64,000 nucleotides of DNA from Leptolyngbya sp. Cla-17 (GTDB lineage: Bacteria; Cyanobacteriota; Cyanobacteriia; Leptolyngbyales; Leptolyngbyaceae), in assembly GCF_016807185.1 (NCBI RefSeq), contig NZ_JAEVYN010000002.1:2763994-2827993 (forward strand), read 5' to 3'. The first letter of the stretch is position 1, and the number at the start of each line of letters is the position of its first letter. This document shows, in pieces, positions 29,580 through 37,403 of this stretch. A model generated the notes under the pieces. The model worked only from the letters and a program-made list of their open reading frames with translations. It did no database searches and was not told where the DNA came from. The position numbers were made by a program, and so were the translations under genes.

Positions 29580-29822
29580 GGTGATCCTAAAGATGTGATG
29601 ATAGCTGAAAGCCCCTGCCAGTCTTGAATCTATGGATCATCACTTGCCGCAAGGGGTTGAAGTTCCCGCGCAATATGGAAGCGAGAACACTGACTATGGC
29701 TCAGGCTGGCGCACTTTCGACTCAAAATCAGCCTATAGACTTAAGGCGTAAAACTGCTAGCTGTATGCCTGCAACGTCTGTTCAGTCTTCATTGCAGGCA
29801 TCATTACCTTTAGGGCACTACC
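29580..29822 (+). mobile_element. 243-bp MITE with IS1-like ends, copy 1
   Basis: An inverted copy of the same length is at 41538-41780. The ends are imperfect inverted repeats (GGTGATCCTAAAG on the left, inverse of GGTAGTGCCCTAAAGG on the right). The right end (GCATCATTAC then CACTACC) resembles the end of the IS1-family element at 62506, so mobilisation by an IS1 transposase is plausible. It contains only short open frames. Insertion removed the 5' half of parA. Confidence 0.75.
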
Positions 29823-29827
29823 GGAAT

Positions 29828-30243
29828 ATGAATGGGTACTAGTGGATGGACCAGCAACGCTCAGTGAAACAACCAGAGCACTTCTGCTTTGGGCTGACTT
29901 AGCCTTGATTCCTTGTCAGCCGGCAGGTGTTGATTTAGCGAGTGCTTCCGATACCGTGCGACTGGTACGGCAGGCACAGGCAATTCGGGGTGGCTTGCCT
30001 AAAGCGGTTTTGTTCCTCAACAAAGCGATCAAGGGAACCAAATTGAAGGATGAAGCCTTTGCGGTTTTGCAGCAGGTTCAGGATGTTGAACTGTTGAAGG
30101 CAATCATCCACCAACGTCAGATTATTACGGACTCTTTTGGTCAAGGGGCTACAGTGTTTGATTTAACTGGAACGCCAGCAGGAACAGCACGACGTGAGTT
30201 AGATAGCCTCTTCAAACAGGCAATGGAGGTCTTAAATGGCTAG
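29828..30243 (+). pseudogene. parA: ParA-type ATPase, C-terminal fragment
   Basis: The frame runs from the MITE edge (EYEWVLVDGPATLSET) through ADLALIPCQPAGVDLASA and AVLFLNKAI to a stop that overlaps the parB start by 8 nt. The Walker A loop and the N-terminal half are missing, while the Walker B-like VLVDGPA strand remains. ParA ATPases move ParB-bound DNA. This copy cannot bind ATP normally, so partition would need another ParA. An ATG at 29842 could start a residual 133-aa product. Confidence 0.8.
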
Positions 30244-31177
30244 AGAGCACAAAAGTCTCAGCGATGCCGTGATGAAGCGTTTCGTCGCTGATCCCAATAG
30301 CATTCAAATTCAAACCAATCACCCATTTACGACTATTCCTCTTAGTGCGATTAAACTACCAACAAAACGGCAACCCCGCCGTTATTTTGATCCTGAGAAA
30401 ATGGCACAGCTTGTGGCATCTGTTAAAGAACATGGCGTTCTAGAACCAGTTTTGGTTCGTCCTCTAGGAGATGGTCATTATGAACTTATTGCGGGAGAAC
30501 GTCGGTTACGAGCAGCCCGAGCAGTTGGGCTGACTCAAATCCCAGTCGTTTCACGAGAGTTTTCTGACCAGGAAGCCTTTCAAGTGGCGTTGATGGAGAA
30601 CCTTCAGCGCGATGACCTTAACCCAATCGAGGAAACTGAGGCAGTTTTAGACCTACTGGCGATTGCCCTAAACACCAGTACTGAGGAGGTGAAGTCAGTG
30701 ATCTATCAAGCAGCGAACGCGAAAAACCGAGGGCAAACGTTGAAGGAGAACGTTTCCCTTCAATTAGAAAAGGTTGAATCCTGTCTAGCAGAATTGGGGC
30801 GCTTTAATCTGGAATCTTTGCGTAGTAGCCGTTTGCCCCTGCTCAACCTCCCCGCTCATATCCTGGAGGCTCTGCGGGAAGGGCAACTAGAGTACACCAA
30901 AGCACGTACGATCTCTCGTATGAAAGATGAGCAGCAGCGGGATGCTTTACTCAAGCAAACGATTGCCCAGAATCTTTCTCTGAACGAGATCAAGGCACGG
31001 GTCAAAGCAGCAAAGCCAGATGCCAATCCAGAAGCAACATCGGAGCAAGTGTTAGTCGGTCGGATGACAGAAATTACTGAGCAGTTGAAGAAAAGCAAAG
31101 CCTGGGCAGAACGGAAGAAGCACGATCGGATTACCAAGTTACTTGATGAGCTAGAGCGTCTGACTGGAGATGCTTAG
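30236..31177 (+). CDS. parB: ParB/Spo0J-type partition protein
   Basis: The protein is 313 aa and intact. The ParB N-domain (about residues 30-130) shows RQPRRYFDPEKMAQLVASV, GVLEPVLVR, LIAGERRLRAARAVGLTQIP and ALMENLQRDDLNPIEE, including the GERR CTP/DNA-binding motif. A central helix-turn-helix region follows, then a Lys/Glu-rich C-terminal helix (KKSKAWAERKKHDRITKL). The start overlaps the end of parA, the usual plasmid operon organisation. With parA broken it is an orphan centromere-binding protein. I did not find an obvious parS array nearby. Confidence 0.88.
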   Translation: MAREHKSLSDAVMKRFVADPNSIQIQTNHPFTTIPLSAIKLPTKRQPRRYFDPEKMAQLVASVKEHGVLEPVLVRPLGDGHYELIAGERRLRAARAVGLTQIPVVSREFSDQEAFQVALMENLQRDDLNPIEETEAVLDLLAIALNTSTEEVKSVIYQAANAKNRGQTLKENVSLQLEKVESCLAELGRFNLESLRSSRLPLLNLPAHILEALREGQLEYTKARTISRMKDEQQRDALLKQTIAQNLSLNEIKARVKAAKPDANPEATSEQVLVGRMTEITEQLKKSKAWAERKKHDRITKLLDELERLTGDA

Positions 31178-31212
31178 TAGGGAATTTCGACCGCTATTAA
31201 CAATATTTTATT

Positions 31213-32354
31213 CTCAGTACGGGACAAAAAGCTTGAAAGGATGAGCAGGGTAGGGTTTCATCAGAATTACCACACTCTGGAGAAACCCTATGAGCCAATA
31301 TAGCGAATTAAAGCGAGTCCTCCAAGAACAATTGAACTGGCACGGAGCGAGGATTTCATTTCTGGCATTGTTCTTGTTAGCCTTGCTGAAAGTCAAGACA
31401 GTGAACTTGAGCGAACTGTGTGTAGGCTTTGGTGGTAGGGCATTGCCCGAATCGAGCTACAAGCGATTGCAGCGATTTTTCCGAGGGTTTGCGCTCGACG
31501 AAGCTCAACTGGCTAGCGTCGTGGTGAGTTGGATGCAGATTCCGGAGGACTGGGTGTTGAGCCTGGATCGCACCACCTGGAAATTTGGCACTCAGTGGTA
31601 CAACATTTTGACTTTGGGCATAGTTCATGAAGGAGTTGCCTTCCCGGTACTGTGGTGGCTGTTGGACAAGCGGGGGAATTCCAACAGTGACGAGCGGATG
31701 CGGTTAATGGAGACCTTTGCCAAACGGTTCCCCACCGCTAGAGTGAACTACTTGTGTGCCGACCGCGAGTTCATTGGGCAAGCCTGGGTGCGCTATCTTC
31801 TACTCGAACCTACCCTCGCCTTTCGCTTACGGATTCGCAGCAGTGACCAGATTGAGCATGATGGCAGGGTGCTGGCGGCGCGAGTCGTCTTTGCCCATCT
31901 GCAACCCGGTCAATCCCAACAACTCACAGGCACCTGCCGAGTCTGGGGCTACCCAGTTGCCGTTGAAGCGCTACGACTTGATGATGGGGAGTTACTCGTG
32001 GTGATTGCTCCCCTCAAGGCGCAAGATTTGGTCAAAGACTATGCCTTGCGCTGGGGAATTGAAACGCTGTTTGGTATTTTCAAAACTCGCGGGTTCTGTC
32101 TGGAATCGACGCACTTTACCGATGATAAACGGTTGAGTAAATTGTTTGCCTTGTTGACTTTAGCTTTATGTTGGGCGATGCGAACCGGGTTATGGTTGCA
32201 TCAATGGCAGCCCATTAAGATTAAAAAACACGGTCGTCGCGCCAAAAGTCTGTTTCGCTTAGGGTTCGATTATTTGCGCCATTTGGTACTCAATCCATCC
32301 TTGTCCAATGAGTCCGACTTTGTGCAATCCCTACAACTTTTGTCCTGTACTTAG
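31213..32354 (+). mobile_element. IS4-family element with 9-bp target duplication (1142 bp)
   Basis: Inverted ends CTCAGTACGGGACAAAA and the inverse of CTAAGTACAGGACAAAA bound the element. The nonamer TATTTTATT lies directly outside both ends (31204-31212 and 32355-32363), a clear target-site duplication. Only the duplication separates the element from the ATG of the next gene. Confidence 0.92.
31290..32354 (+). CDS. IS4-family transposase
   Basis: The protein is 354 aa. The DDE residues are visible in WVLSLDRTTWKFG (Asp), LCADREFIG (Asp) and the Y-(2)-R-(3)-E-(6)-K signature in YALRWGIETLFGIFKTRGF. The stop codon lies inside the right inverted repeat. The ORF is intact and flanked by a perfect target duplication, so the element may still be active. 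Confidence 0.92.
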   Translation: MSQYSELKRVLQEQLNWHGARISFLALFLLALLKVKTVNLSELCVGFGGRALPESSYKRLQRFFRGFALDEAQLASVVVSWMQIPEDWVLSLDRTTWKFGTQWYNILTLGIVHEGVAFPVLWWLLDKRGNSNSDERMRLMETFAKRFPTARVNYLCADREFIGQAWVRYLLLEPTLAFRLRIRSSDQIEHDGRVLAARVVFAHLQPGQSQQLTGTCRVWGYPVAVEALRLDDGELLVVIAPLKAQDLVKDYALRWGIETLFGIFKTRGFCLESTHFTDDKRLSKLFALLTLALCWAMRTGLWLHQWQPIKIKKHGRRAKSLFRLGFDYLRHLVLNPSLSNESDFVQSLQLLSCT

Positions 32355-32363
32355 TATTTTATT

Positions 32364-33422
32364 ATGCCGAAACAACCTTCTCTTTTTCCTGACAACTACG
32401 ATGACTTTTTTCGCAGTCTGAAAGAGCGTATTCGTTCGACTCAAGTAAAAGCGGCTCTAGCAGTTAACAAAGAGTTGGTGCTGCTCTATTGGCAAATTGG
32501 ACGGGAGATTCTGCAACGACAGCAGGAGGCAGGTTGGGGCGCAAAAGTCATTGAGCGTCTTGCCAGGGATCTGCGTCTGGAGTTCCCTAACATGAGCGGA
32601 TTCTCTCGCACCAACCTCCTTTATATGAGAGCGTTTGCTGAAGCATATCCAGACGAGCAATTTGTCCACCAAGCTGGTGGACAAATTCCCTGGAAGCATA
32701 ACTGCGTACTTATAGATAAGGTGAAAGTCCCAGAACAGCGCCTTTGGTACATCCAAAAGACGATCGAGAATGGTTGGAGCCGTAATGTCTTAGTCCACCA
32801 AATTGATACCGATCTGTATAGCCGTCAGGGTGGCGCACTAACGAATTTTCAGGCAGTACTTCCGGCTCCTCAGTCTGATCTTGCCCAGAGTCTTCTTAAG
32901 TCAGAATATAACCTGGAGTTTCTGGATTTACGTGAGAAAGCCCTCGAACGGGATTTAGAACGTGCCTTGCTCGAACACATGCAGAAGTTCCTGCTGGAAC
33001 TAGGTGTCGGCTTTGCTTTTGTGGGCAGTCAATATCGGCTGGATGTTGAGGGGGATGAGTTTTTCGTCGATTTACTCTTTTACCACCTTGCCCTGAGTTG
33101 CTTTGTGGTGATCGAGTTAAAAACAACTGACTTTAAACCTGAGTATTCAGGGCAGATCAATTTCTATGTCAATGTCATCGACGATAAGTTACGTCGCCCG
33201 ACTGATAATCCGACGATCGGAATCATCCTTTGTCGCTCTGAAAAGAAGGCTGTTGTCGAATATGCACTACAGGGTATGAGCCAACCGATCAGCGTCTCTA
33301 CTTACCGCACCACGGCTGCACTTCCCGAAGAATTTAAGACTAAACTACCCTCTATTGAAGACCTACAACATGAGATTGAGGCTGTGGTCGAGGAGTTCGA
33401 TCAAGATGCCGACCCAAATTAA
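32364..33422 (+). CDS. YhcG-type PD-(D/E)XK nuclease (DUF1016)
   Basis: The protein is 352 aa. The N-terminal DUF1016 helical domain (VNKELVLLYWQIGREIL, RDLRLEFPNMSGFSRTNLLY, GQIPWKHNCVLIDKV) precedes a C-terminal nuclease fold. Its active-site pattern is seen in FFVDLLFYHLALSCFVVIELK (Asp, then ELK) and YSGQINFYVNVID. YhcG-family proteins are found in plasmids and near defence or restriction genes, and biochemical roles are poorly defined. The IS4 insertion leaves just TATTTTATT before the ATG, so the native ribosome site and promoter were displaced and expression now depends on the IS. Confidence 0.85.
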   Translation: MPKQPSLFPDNYDDFFRSLKERIRSTQVKAALAVNKELVLLYWQIGREILQRQQEAGWGAKVIERLARDLRLEFPNMSGFSRTNLLYMRAFAEAYPDEQFVHQAGGQIPWKHNCVLIDKVKVPEQRLWYIQKTIENGWSRNVLVHQIDTDLYSRQGGALTNFQAVLPAPQSDLAQSLLKSEYNLEFLDLREKALERDLERALLEHMQKFLLELGVGFAFVGSQYRLDVEGDEFFVDLLFYHLALSCFVVIELKTTDFKPEYSGQINFYVNVIDDKLRRPTDNPTIGIILCRSEKKAVVEYALQGMSQPISVSTYRTTAALPEEFKTKLPSIEDLQHEIEAVVEEFDQDADPN

Positions 33423-33823
33423 TAACCACCTCATCGTAAACGCACTTATTAACCTGTTGTACAGAGCTAAATTAAATGACATCAAGACAAACTTGTGTCA
33501 TCGAGCAAATCTAATTGCTGAATGCTTCCAGCGATTGAAGTTGATGCAATTTAAAACACAGACACCACAGCCTCAACGACCTTGACTTGGCACTACGACA
33601 AATAAAAAGTCAATGTACATCATACCCCTCATATGTCACTCTAGTTAAAGTAAAATCCAGGCAAAACGCTGAAAGTCTTTCACCGACTGCTGTCTGGTAT
33701 ATACGCTTCATTGTCAAATGTTTTGAAATATCGGAAATAAGCTGCGTATGCTAAGACTCAAGCCGTATAGAAGCTTCAGCATTTTTGATTAAATTTGCTT
33801 TTCCGAAAGTGATTCAAGAGGGA
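33423..33823. other. Intergenic region containing the second copy of the glycosyltransferase 3' end
   Basis: Positions 33626-33822 repeat, in inverted orientation, 20060-20256: the last roughly 40 codons of the GT2 gene and about 65 bp downstream. The remaining 200 bp (33423-33625) shows only a short open frame overlapping the end of the nuclease gene and no recognisable feature. The repeat ends at the TA used by the next IS630 element. Confidence 0.7.
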
Positions 33824-33879
33824 TACAGCGGATTGCAGTCAGATAGAGGACAATGAAGGATTACAACGTTGGGTCAAAA

Positions 33880-34269
33880 ATGAAGCCGTATTCCATAGAC
33901 TTTCGAGAGAAGATTGTAAGTGCTATGGAGAAGGGTGATAGCTCGATCCGAAAAGTTGCTGCCCGCTTTGCTGTCAGCAAGAGTTGCGTCGAGAGATGGA
34001 TGATTCAGAAGCGCACAGAAGGTCACGTCGTTCCCCATAAGCAGGGTGGTTCGGTGAGTCCTGTGATGGAGCACAAAGACCAGTTAGTGGCGATCTTCGA
34101 GAACCAGCGCGATGCGACCTTAGCGGAATATTGTGAGCTACTCTTTGATGAGACTGGGCTATGGGTTAGCCAAAGTACTATGTGCCGAACCTTTCAGAGA
34201 CTCAATTTACCGCGCAAAAAAAAACGCTCCGCTCCAGCCAAGCCACCAGCGAACGAGTCCAACTCCTGA
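33880..34269 (+). CDS. IS630 transposase subtype C, DNA-binding frame
   Basis: The frame is open from 33853, but MKPYSIDFREKIV at 33880 is the usual family start. A helix-turn-helix (SIRKVAARFAVSKSCVERW) and winged region (LWVSQSTMCRTFQRLNLPRKKK) follow. At 34215-34224 a run of nine A after CGC permits a -1 shift into the catalytic frame (reading QKKTLRSSQATSERVQLL). Confidence 0.82.
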   Translation: MKPYSIDFREKIVSAMEKGDSSIRKVAARFAVSKSCVERWMIQKRTEGHVVPHKQGGSVSPVMEHKDQLVAIFENQRDATLAEYCELLFDETGLWVSQSTMCRTFQRLNLPRKKKRSAPAKPPANESNS

Positions 34270-34823
34270 GACAGGAGTACTGGGCACAGGTGACGAGTAT
34301 AGAACTCAAAGATTTAGTGTTTCTCGATGAGATGGGTGTTCTACTGGGACTCATGCGAACCCATGCCCGTGCTGCACCTGGGGAACGAGCGTATGACTTC
34401 AAACCTTTTTATCGGGGCAAGAAGGTGAGTGTCATGGGCGCGATTACCGTCTCAAAGGTGCTGGCTGTGATGACGATAGATCAGTCGATGGACGCGGTTG
34501 TCTTTGAGGTGTACGTCTCAAAGTGTCTTGTGCCTCAACTGTGGAAAGGGGCTGTCGTGGTCATGGATAACCTGCCTGCTCACAAGGTAAAAGCCATTGC
34601 ACCTTTAATTGAGGCGGTTGGAGCGAAGGTTCTGTATCTGTCTCCTTACTCTCCCGAATTTAATCCGATTGAGCATTGGTGGTCACAGTTAAAGGCTTTC
34701 CTAAGACAGTTCTCGCCGACAACCTCGAAAAGGGTAGATACCCTCATTGCCACAGCGATGGATTTGATAGATCCTCAACATTTGCACAACTGGTTTGCAC
34801 ACTGCTGTTACTGTCCCTCTTAA
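34182..34823 (+). CDS. IS630 transposase subtype C, catalytic frame
   Basis: The frame gives 213 aa. DDE residues appear in LVFLDEMGVLLGL (Asp), AVVVMDNLPAHKV (Asp) and LSPYSPEFNPIEHWWSQLK (Glu). The first roughly 14 codons are out-of-frame sequence of the upstream ORF, so the real product is a frameshift fusion of about 320 aa. Confidence 0.82.
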   Translation: MPNLSETQFTAQKKTLRSSQATSERVQLLRQEYWAQVTSIELKDLVFLDEMGVLLGLMRTHARAAPGERAYDFKPFYRGKKVSVMGAITVSKVLAVMTIDQSMDAVVFEVYVSKCLVPQLWKGAVVVMDNLPAHKVKAIAPLIEAVGAKVLYLSPYSPEFNPIEHWWSQLKAFLRQFSPTTSKRVDTLIATAMDLIDPQHLHNWFAHCCYCPS

Positions 34824-34890
34824 CACTGCAATCCGCCGTATTTTCTAACTAAAAACAAGGAGCTGACGGTCTGCTGATTATTAATCAAAG

Positions 34891-35026
34891 GTAACTACTC
34901 AGTCTGCCCTCACCCTAAATCCCTCTCCCAGAGCGGGCGAGGGACTTTGAACTGGTTCGGCTCCCCTTCTCCCTTTTTGGGAGAAGGGGCTGGGGGATGA
35001 GGGCTGTTTATAGCCTGAGTAGTTAC
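34891..35026. mobile_element. 136-bp MITE-like palindromic repeat
   Basis: The terminal inverted repeats GTAACTACTCAG and CTGAGTAGTTAC are perfect over 12 bp. The interior is itself strongly self-complementary (CTTCTCCCTTTTTGGGAGAAG; TGCCCTCACCC against the GATGAGGGC region), so the RNA or ssDNA would fold into a long hairpin. It has no coding capacity. It resembles the dispersed CCCTCACCC-rich repeats of cyanobacteria. Confidence 0.75.
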
Positions 35027-35076
35027 AGTCAAAGCGCAATTAATTGATGGAGCTTAGCTTTTTAGCCAGAAGCCAG

Positions 35077-37026
35077 CTAAGAGTCAGCTAAGAGAATGAT
35101 GACATCTTGAGGCTTAAACTCGACGAGCTGATCTTTTGGGGGATTAAGCACAACCCCATAGGATCTTGCCATGTTATTGGCATCTGCTTTGCGACGATAG
35201 CCGATCGCGGATTCTCCCCGCTGTCTAGCCGCCTCCACAACCGTGTAAAAGTTGATAGGGCGATCGCTCTTCACATAATCCTGAACGGGCTTGAGATAGA
35301 TTTCTGAGCCTTCTGGGTTGAACAAGTCCATCAACAGCGCATTGATGCTTTTCTGTTCTGACACTTGAGCCATCATCAAACTAATGATTTGCTCACTGAT
35401 TACAAAATCATCAGGACGAGCCACCTGAGCCAGCGTTTGATTCCGCACATCCAACATTTCAGTAACGATCTGATAGTTGTGATCATCCCGATTGGCAATG
35501 TCTCGGAGATGCAGCAAGGTCATCAGGGTTTGGGCATCTGATTGCTCCGGTTCTAAGTCAGGATTACACAAAACAATAATGTGGTCGTATTTGCTCAGAT
35601 GCAGATTTTCTAAGACCTGGCGATCAGTAGGTTCACCCTGCTGATATTGCGCCATTTGTCGCTGTAACGCTTCAGCCGATAAATCCACCTCTGCGGCTGG
35701 GAACCCGGCAACAACAGTCACCGTAGAGCCATGGGCAACGTACTGATCAAGCTGCTGAATAATGTGATAGACGCGATCGTTCCAACCCAGAATTAACGTA
35801 TGCTCTGCCTCGGCAGGTTTTCGCTCTGCTTGCTGAATGATCTGATGATCAATCCAAGACTCAGAGTAGCTGGAGAGATGGATGGTATCGTCGTCCTCAC
35901 TGATAAAGATGAGCTGTTCATCGACCTGTAGCCTTGTGCTGCTAGGTGGGTTGAGCTGAATTGCACTGTCCGAGCGTCTAATCCCAATGACTGTGGAGTT
36001 GTTGTAGGACAGGAGTGCATCGCCGTAAGTCTTGCCCTGAAGCATCGGCTCTGCTTTGAAGTAAATTTCATCCCCACTGAAATTGAGCAGATCCATATAG
36101 ACGATCGATAAACCTGACTGCCGACAGGTTTGCACCACAATGCGCGAAATCAAATCGTTCGTCATCAGCGGCTCTACTTCGTGATGCCCAATGAGTTTGA
36201 TCACATCTAGGGTTTTGGAGGTTTGGACTTGAGCCACGATGTGATAAGGCAGCGATCGCGGAATGTTGGTAATGGCCAGCAGCGTTTTCACCACTTGAGC
36301 ATCAGAATGTTCGTTGGCAGGATTCAAGACAATGATGGAGCGAGCCGTCTGAATACTGACGATGCCTAAATCAGCTATATTGCTAGGGCTACCCGTCCGG
36401 TACACCAACCGAATGCGAGGCAGCTTACCCAGCGTATCTTGAAGGGCAGTCTCTGCCTGCACTTTATCTCCTTCACTGAGGATAACAATGCAGGTATCCG
36501 ATCTATTAGAATTCGCCAGCGCCAGCTCAGAAATGAGTGTGAAAATCTGAAGTGACCAGCCCAGAATGACAATGTGATCGGTTTCAATTACCCGCGATCG
36601 TCCCTTACGCAAGTCTTCTAGCTTGGCATCAATGCCGCTGCTGAGGAGACCAATTAAGGTACTGACGACGAAGATGCCGCCAAACGTGACGAACAGCATC
36701 GTCAGGCGGAAAAACCAGCCCGTATCGCCCCCGACTGTGCCAGAGTCGAGGGTGCGCATCAGCACACCCCAGATGGCTTCTGGAACACTGAGGCGATCGC
36801 TGCCTTCAGGCGCAATTCCCACCAGGTTGACCAGAAATGCCGTCACAAGAATAAATGCCAAACACACCAAGGCAAGTCCACCGATAAGGGCGATCGTGCC
36901 TTTGGACATGAAGTTGTCAAACTTGTAACGCAACTGATCGGCAAAGCTGTTGACTCTACCGCTGTTTACCTTGCCACGAAATCTTTTACCGTTAATTAGT
37001 TTTTGCATAAGGGATGGGGGAATCAT
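35077..37026 (-). CDS. CASTOR/POLLUX-type ion channel with RCK domains
   Basis: The 649-aa protein has a transmembrane helix near residues 43-68 (IALIGGLALVCLAFILVTAF), a pore-like segment (VLMRTLDSGTVGGDTGWFF) and a second helix (LTMLFVTFGGIFVVSTLIGL). Two long NAD-binding-like RCK regions follow (start DHIVILGWSLQIFTLI, second start EHTLILGWNDRVYHII). This matches the plant CASTOR/POLLUX (DMI1) family and its bacterial relatives, cation channels gated by cytoplasmic RCK rings. The gene is intact and stands alone between a MITE and the IS block. The ligand and ion are not deducible. Confidence 0.87.
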   Translation of the reverse strand: MIPPSLMQKLINGKRFRGKVNSGRVNSFADQLRYKFDNFMSKGTIALIGGLALVCLAFILVTAFLVNLVGIAPEGSDRLSVPEAIWGVLMRTLDSGTVGGDTGWFFRLTMLFVTFGGIFVVSTLIGLLSSGIDAKLEDLRKGRSRVIETDHIVILGWSLQIFTLISELALANSNRSDTCIVILSEGDKVQAETALQDTLGKLPRIRLVYRTGSPSNIADLGIVSIQTARSIIVLNPANEHSDAQVVKTLLAITNIPRSLPYHIVAQVQTSKTLDVIKLIGHHEVEPLMTNDLISRIVVQTCRQSGLSIVYMDLLNFSGDEIYFKAEPMLQGKTYGDALLSYNNSTVIGIRRSDSAIQLNPPSSTRLQVDEQLIFISEDDDTIHLSSYSESWIDHQIIQQAERKPAEAEHTLILGWNDRVYHIIQQLDQYVAHGSTVTVVAGFPAAEVDLSAEALQRQMAQYQQGEPTDRQVLENLHLSKYDHIIVLCNPDLEPEQSDAQTLMTLLHLRDIANRDDHNYQIVTEMLDVRNQTLAQVARPDDFVISEQIISLMMAQVSEQKSINALLMDLFNPEGSEIYLKPVQDYVKSDRPINFYTVVEAARQRGESAIGYRRKADANNMARSYGVVLNPPKDQLVEFKPQDVIILLADS

Positions 37027-37234
37027 GAAACCTTCTAGCCGTTAAGCCAGTATTCCCCTGATACACTCCAAGCTTACTTTTCAAAAAATGGCGTTGCCGA
37101 TTTCAGGTATGCATCTTTAACGATTCATACCCAGATTAAGCAATGTCAGTAGAGCGCAACCCAAAACCCCGTTTGCGATCTACTGAATGTCCAAAAAATG
37201 TCCAAAAAAGAGCCAATAAAATGAGATTCAACAA

Positions 37235-37331
37235 CTAATGCAACAGCTCCACTAAGCCAACACCTGCAAACAGAATAAATAGCGCTCCGCCAATTCCCAA
37301 AAGCGTCCGTTCGGACAGCTTGCCACAAACA
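37235..37331 (-). pseudogene. 3' end of a small integral membrane protein gene
   Basis: About 31 codons on the minus strand (VCGKLSERTLLGIGGALFIL then FAGVGLVELLH and a stop) form a terminal transmembrane helix. The pattern resembles the C-terminus of GDT1/TMEM165-like (UPF0016) transporters, but with this little sequence that is a guess. The frame is lost at the CRISPR-like repeat at 37333. Apart from this, 37027-37234 holds nothing I recognise. Confidence 0.35.
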
Positions 37332-37332
37332 T

Positions 37333-37368
37333 CTCCCTACTCGCTAGGGAAACCAATTGAATGGAAAC
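37333..37368 (-). repeat. CRISPR-repeat-like unit 1 (36 nt)
   Basis: Read on the minus strand it starts GTTTCCATTCAATTGG and ends with the hairpin CCCTAGCGAGTAGGG (5-bp stem). Length, GTTTC start and terminal stem-loop match the style of cyanobacterial type I/III CRISPR repeats. A second, 31-nt truncated copy in the same orientation lies at 41507-41537. The two are separated only by about 41 nt of unique DNA plus the nested IS block. No cas genes and no further repeats are in the window. Confidence 0.5.
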
Positions 37369-37403
37369 GAACACAGACGGCGATCTCGGGAATCAATAGA
37401 CCT

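Larger units (their letters stand above)
33824..34840 (+). mobile_element. IS630-family element subtype C (about 1017 bp)
   Basis: TA stands at each end (33824-33825, 34839-34840). Inner inverted repeats are CAGCGGATTGCAGT and the inverse of CGGCGGATTGCAGT. Two frames overlap at a run of nine A, and a -1 shift joins them. Confidence 0.85.
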
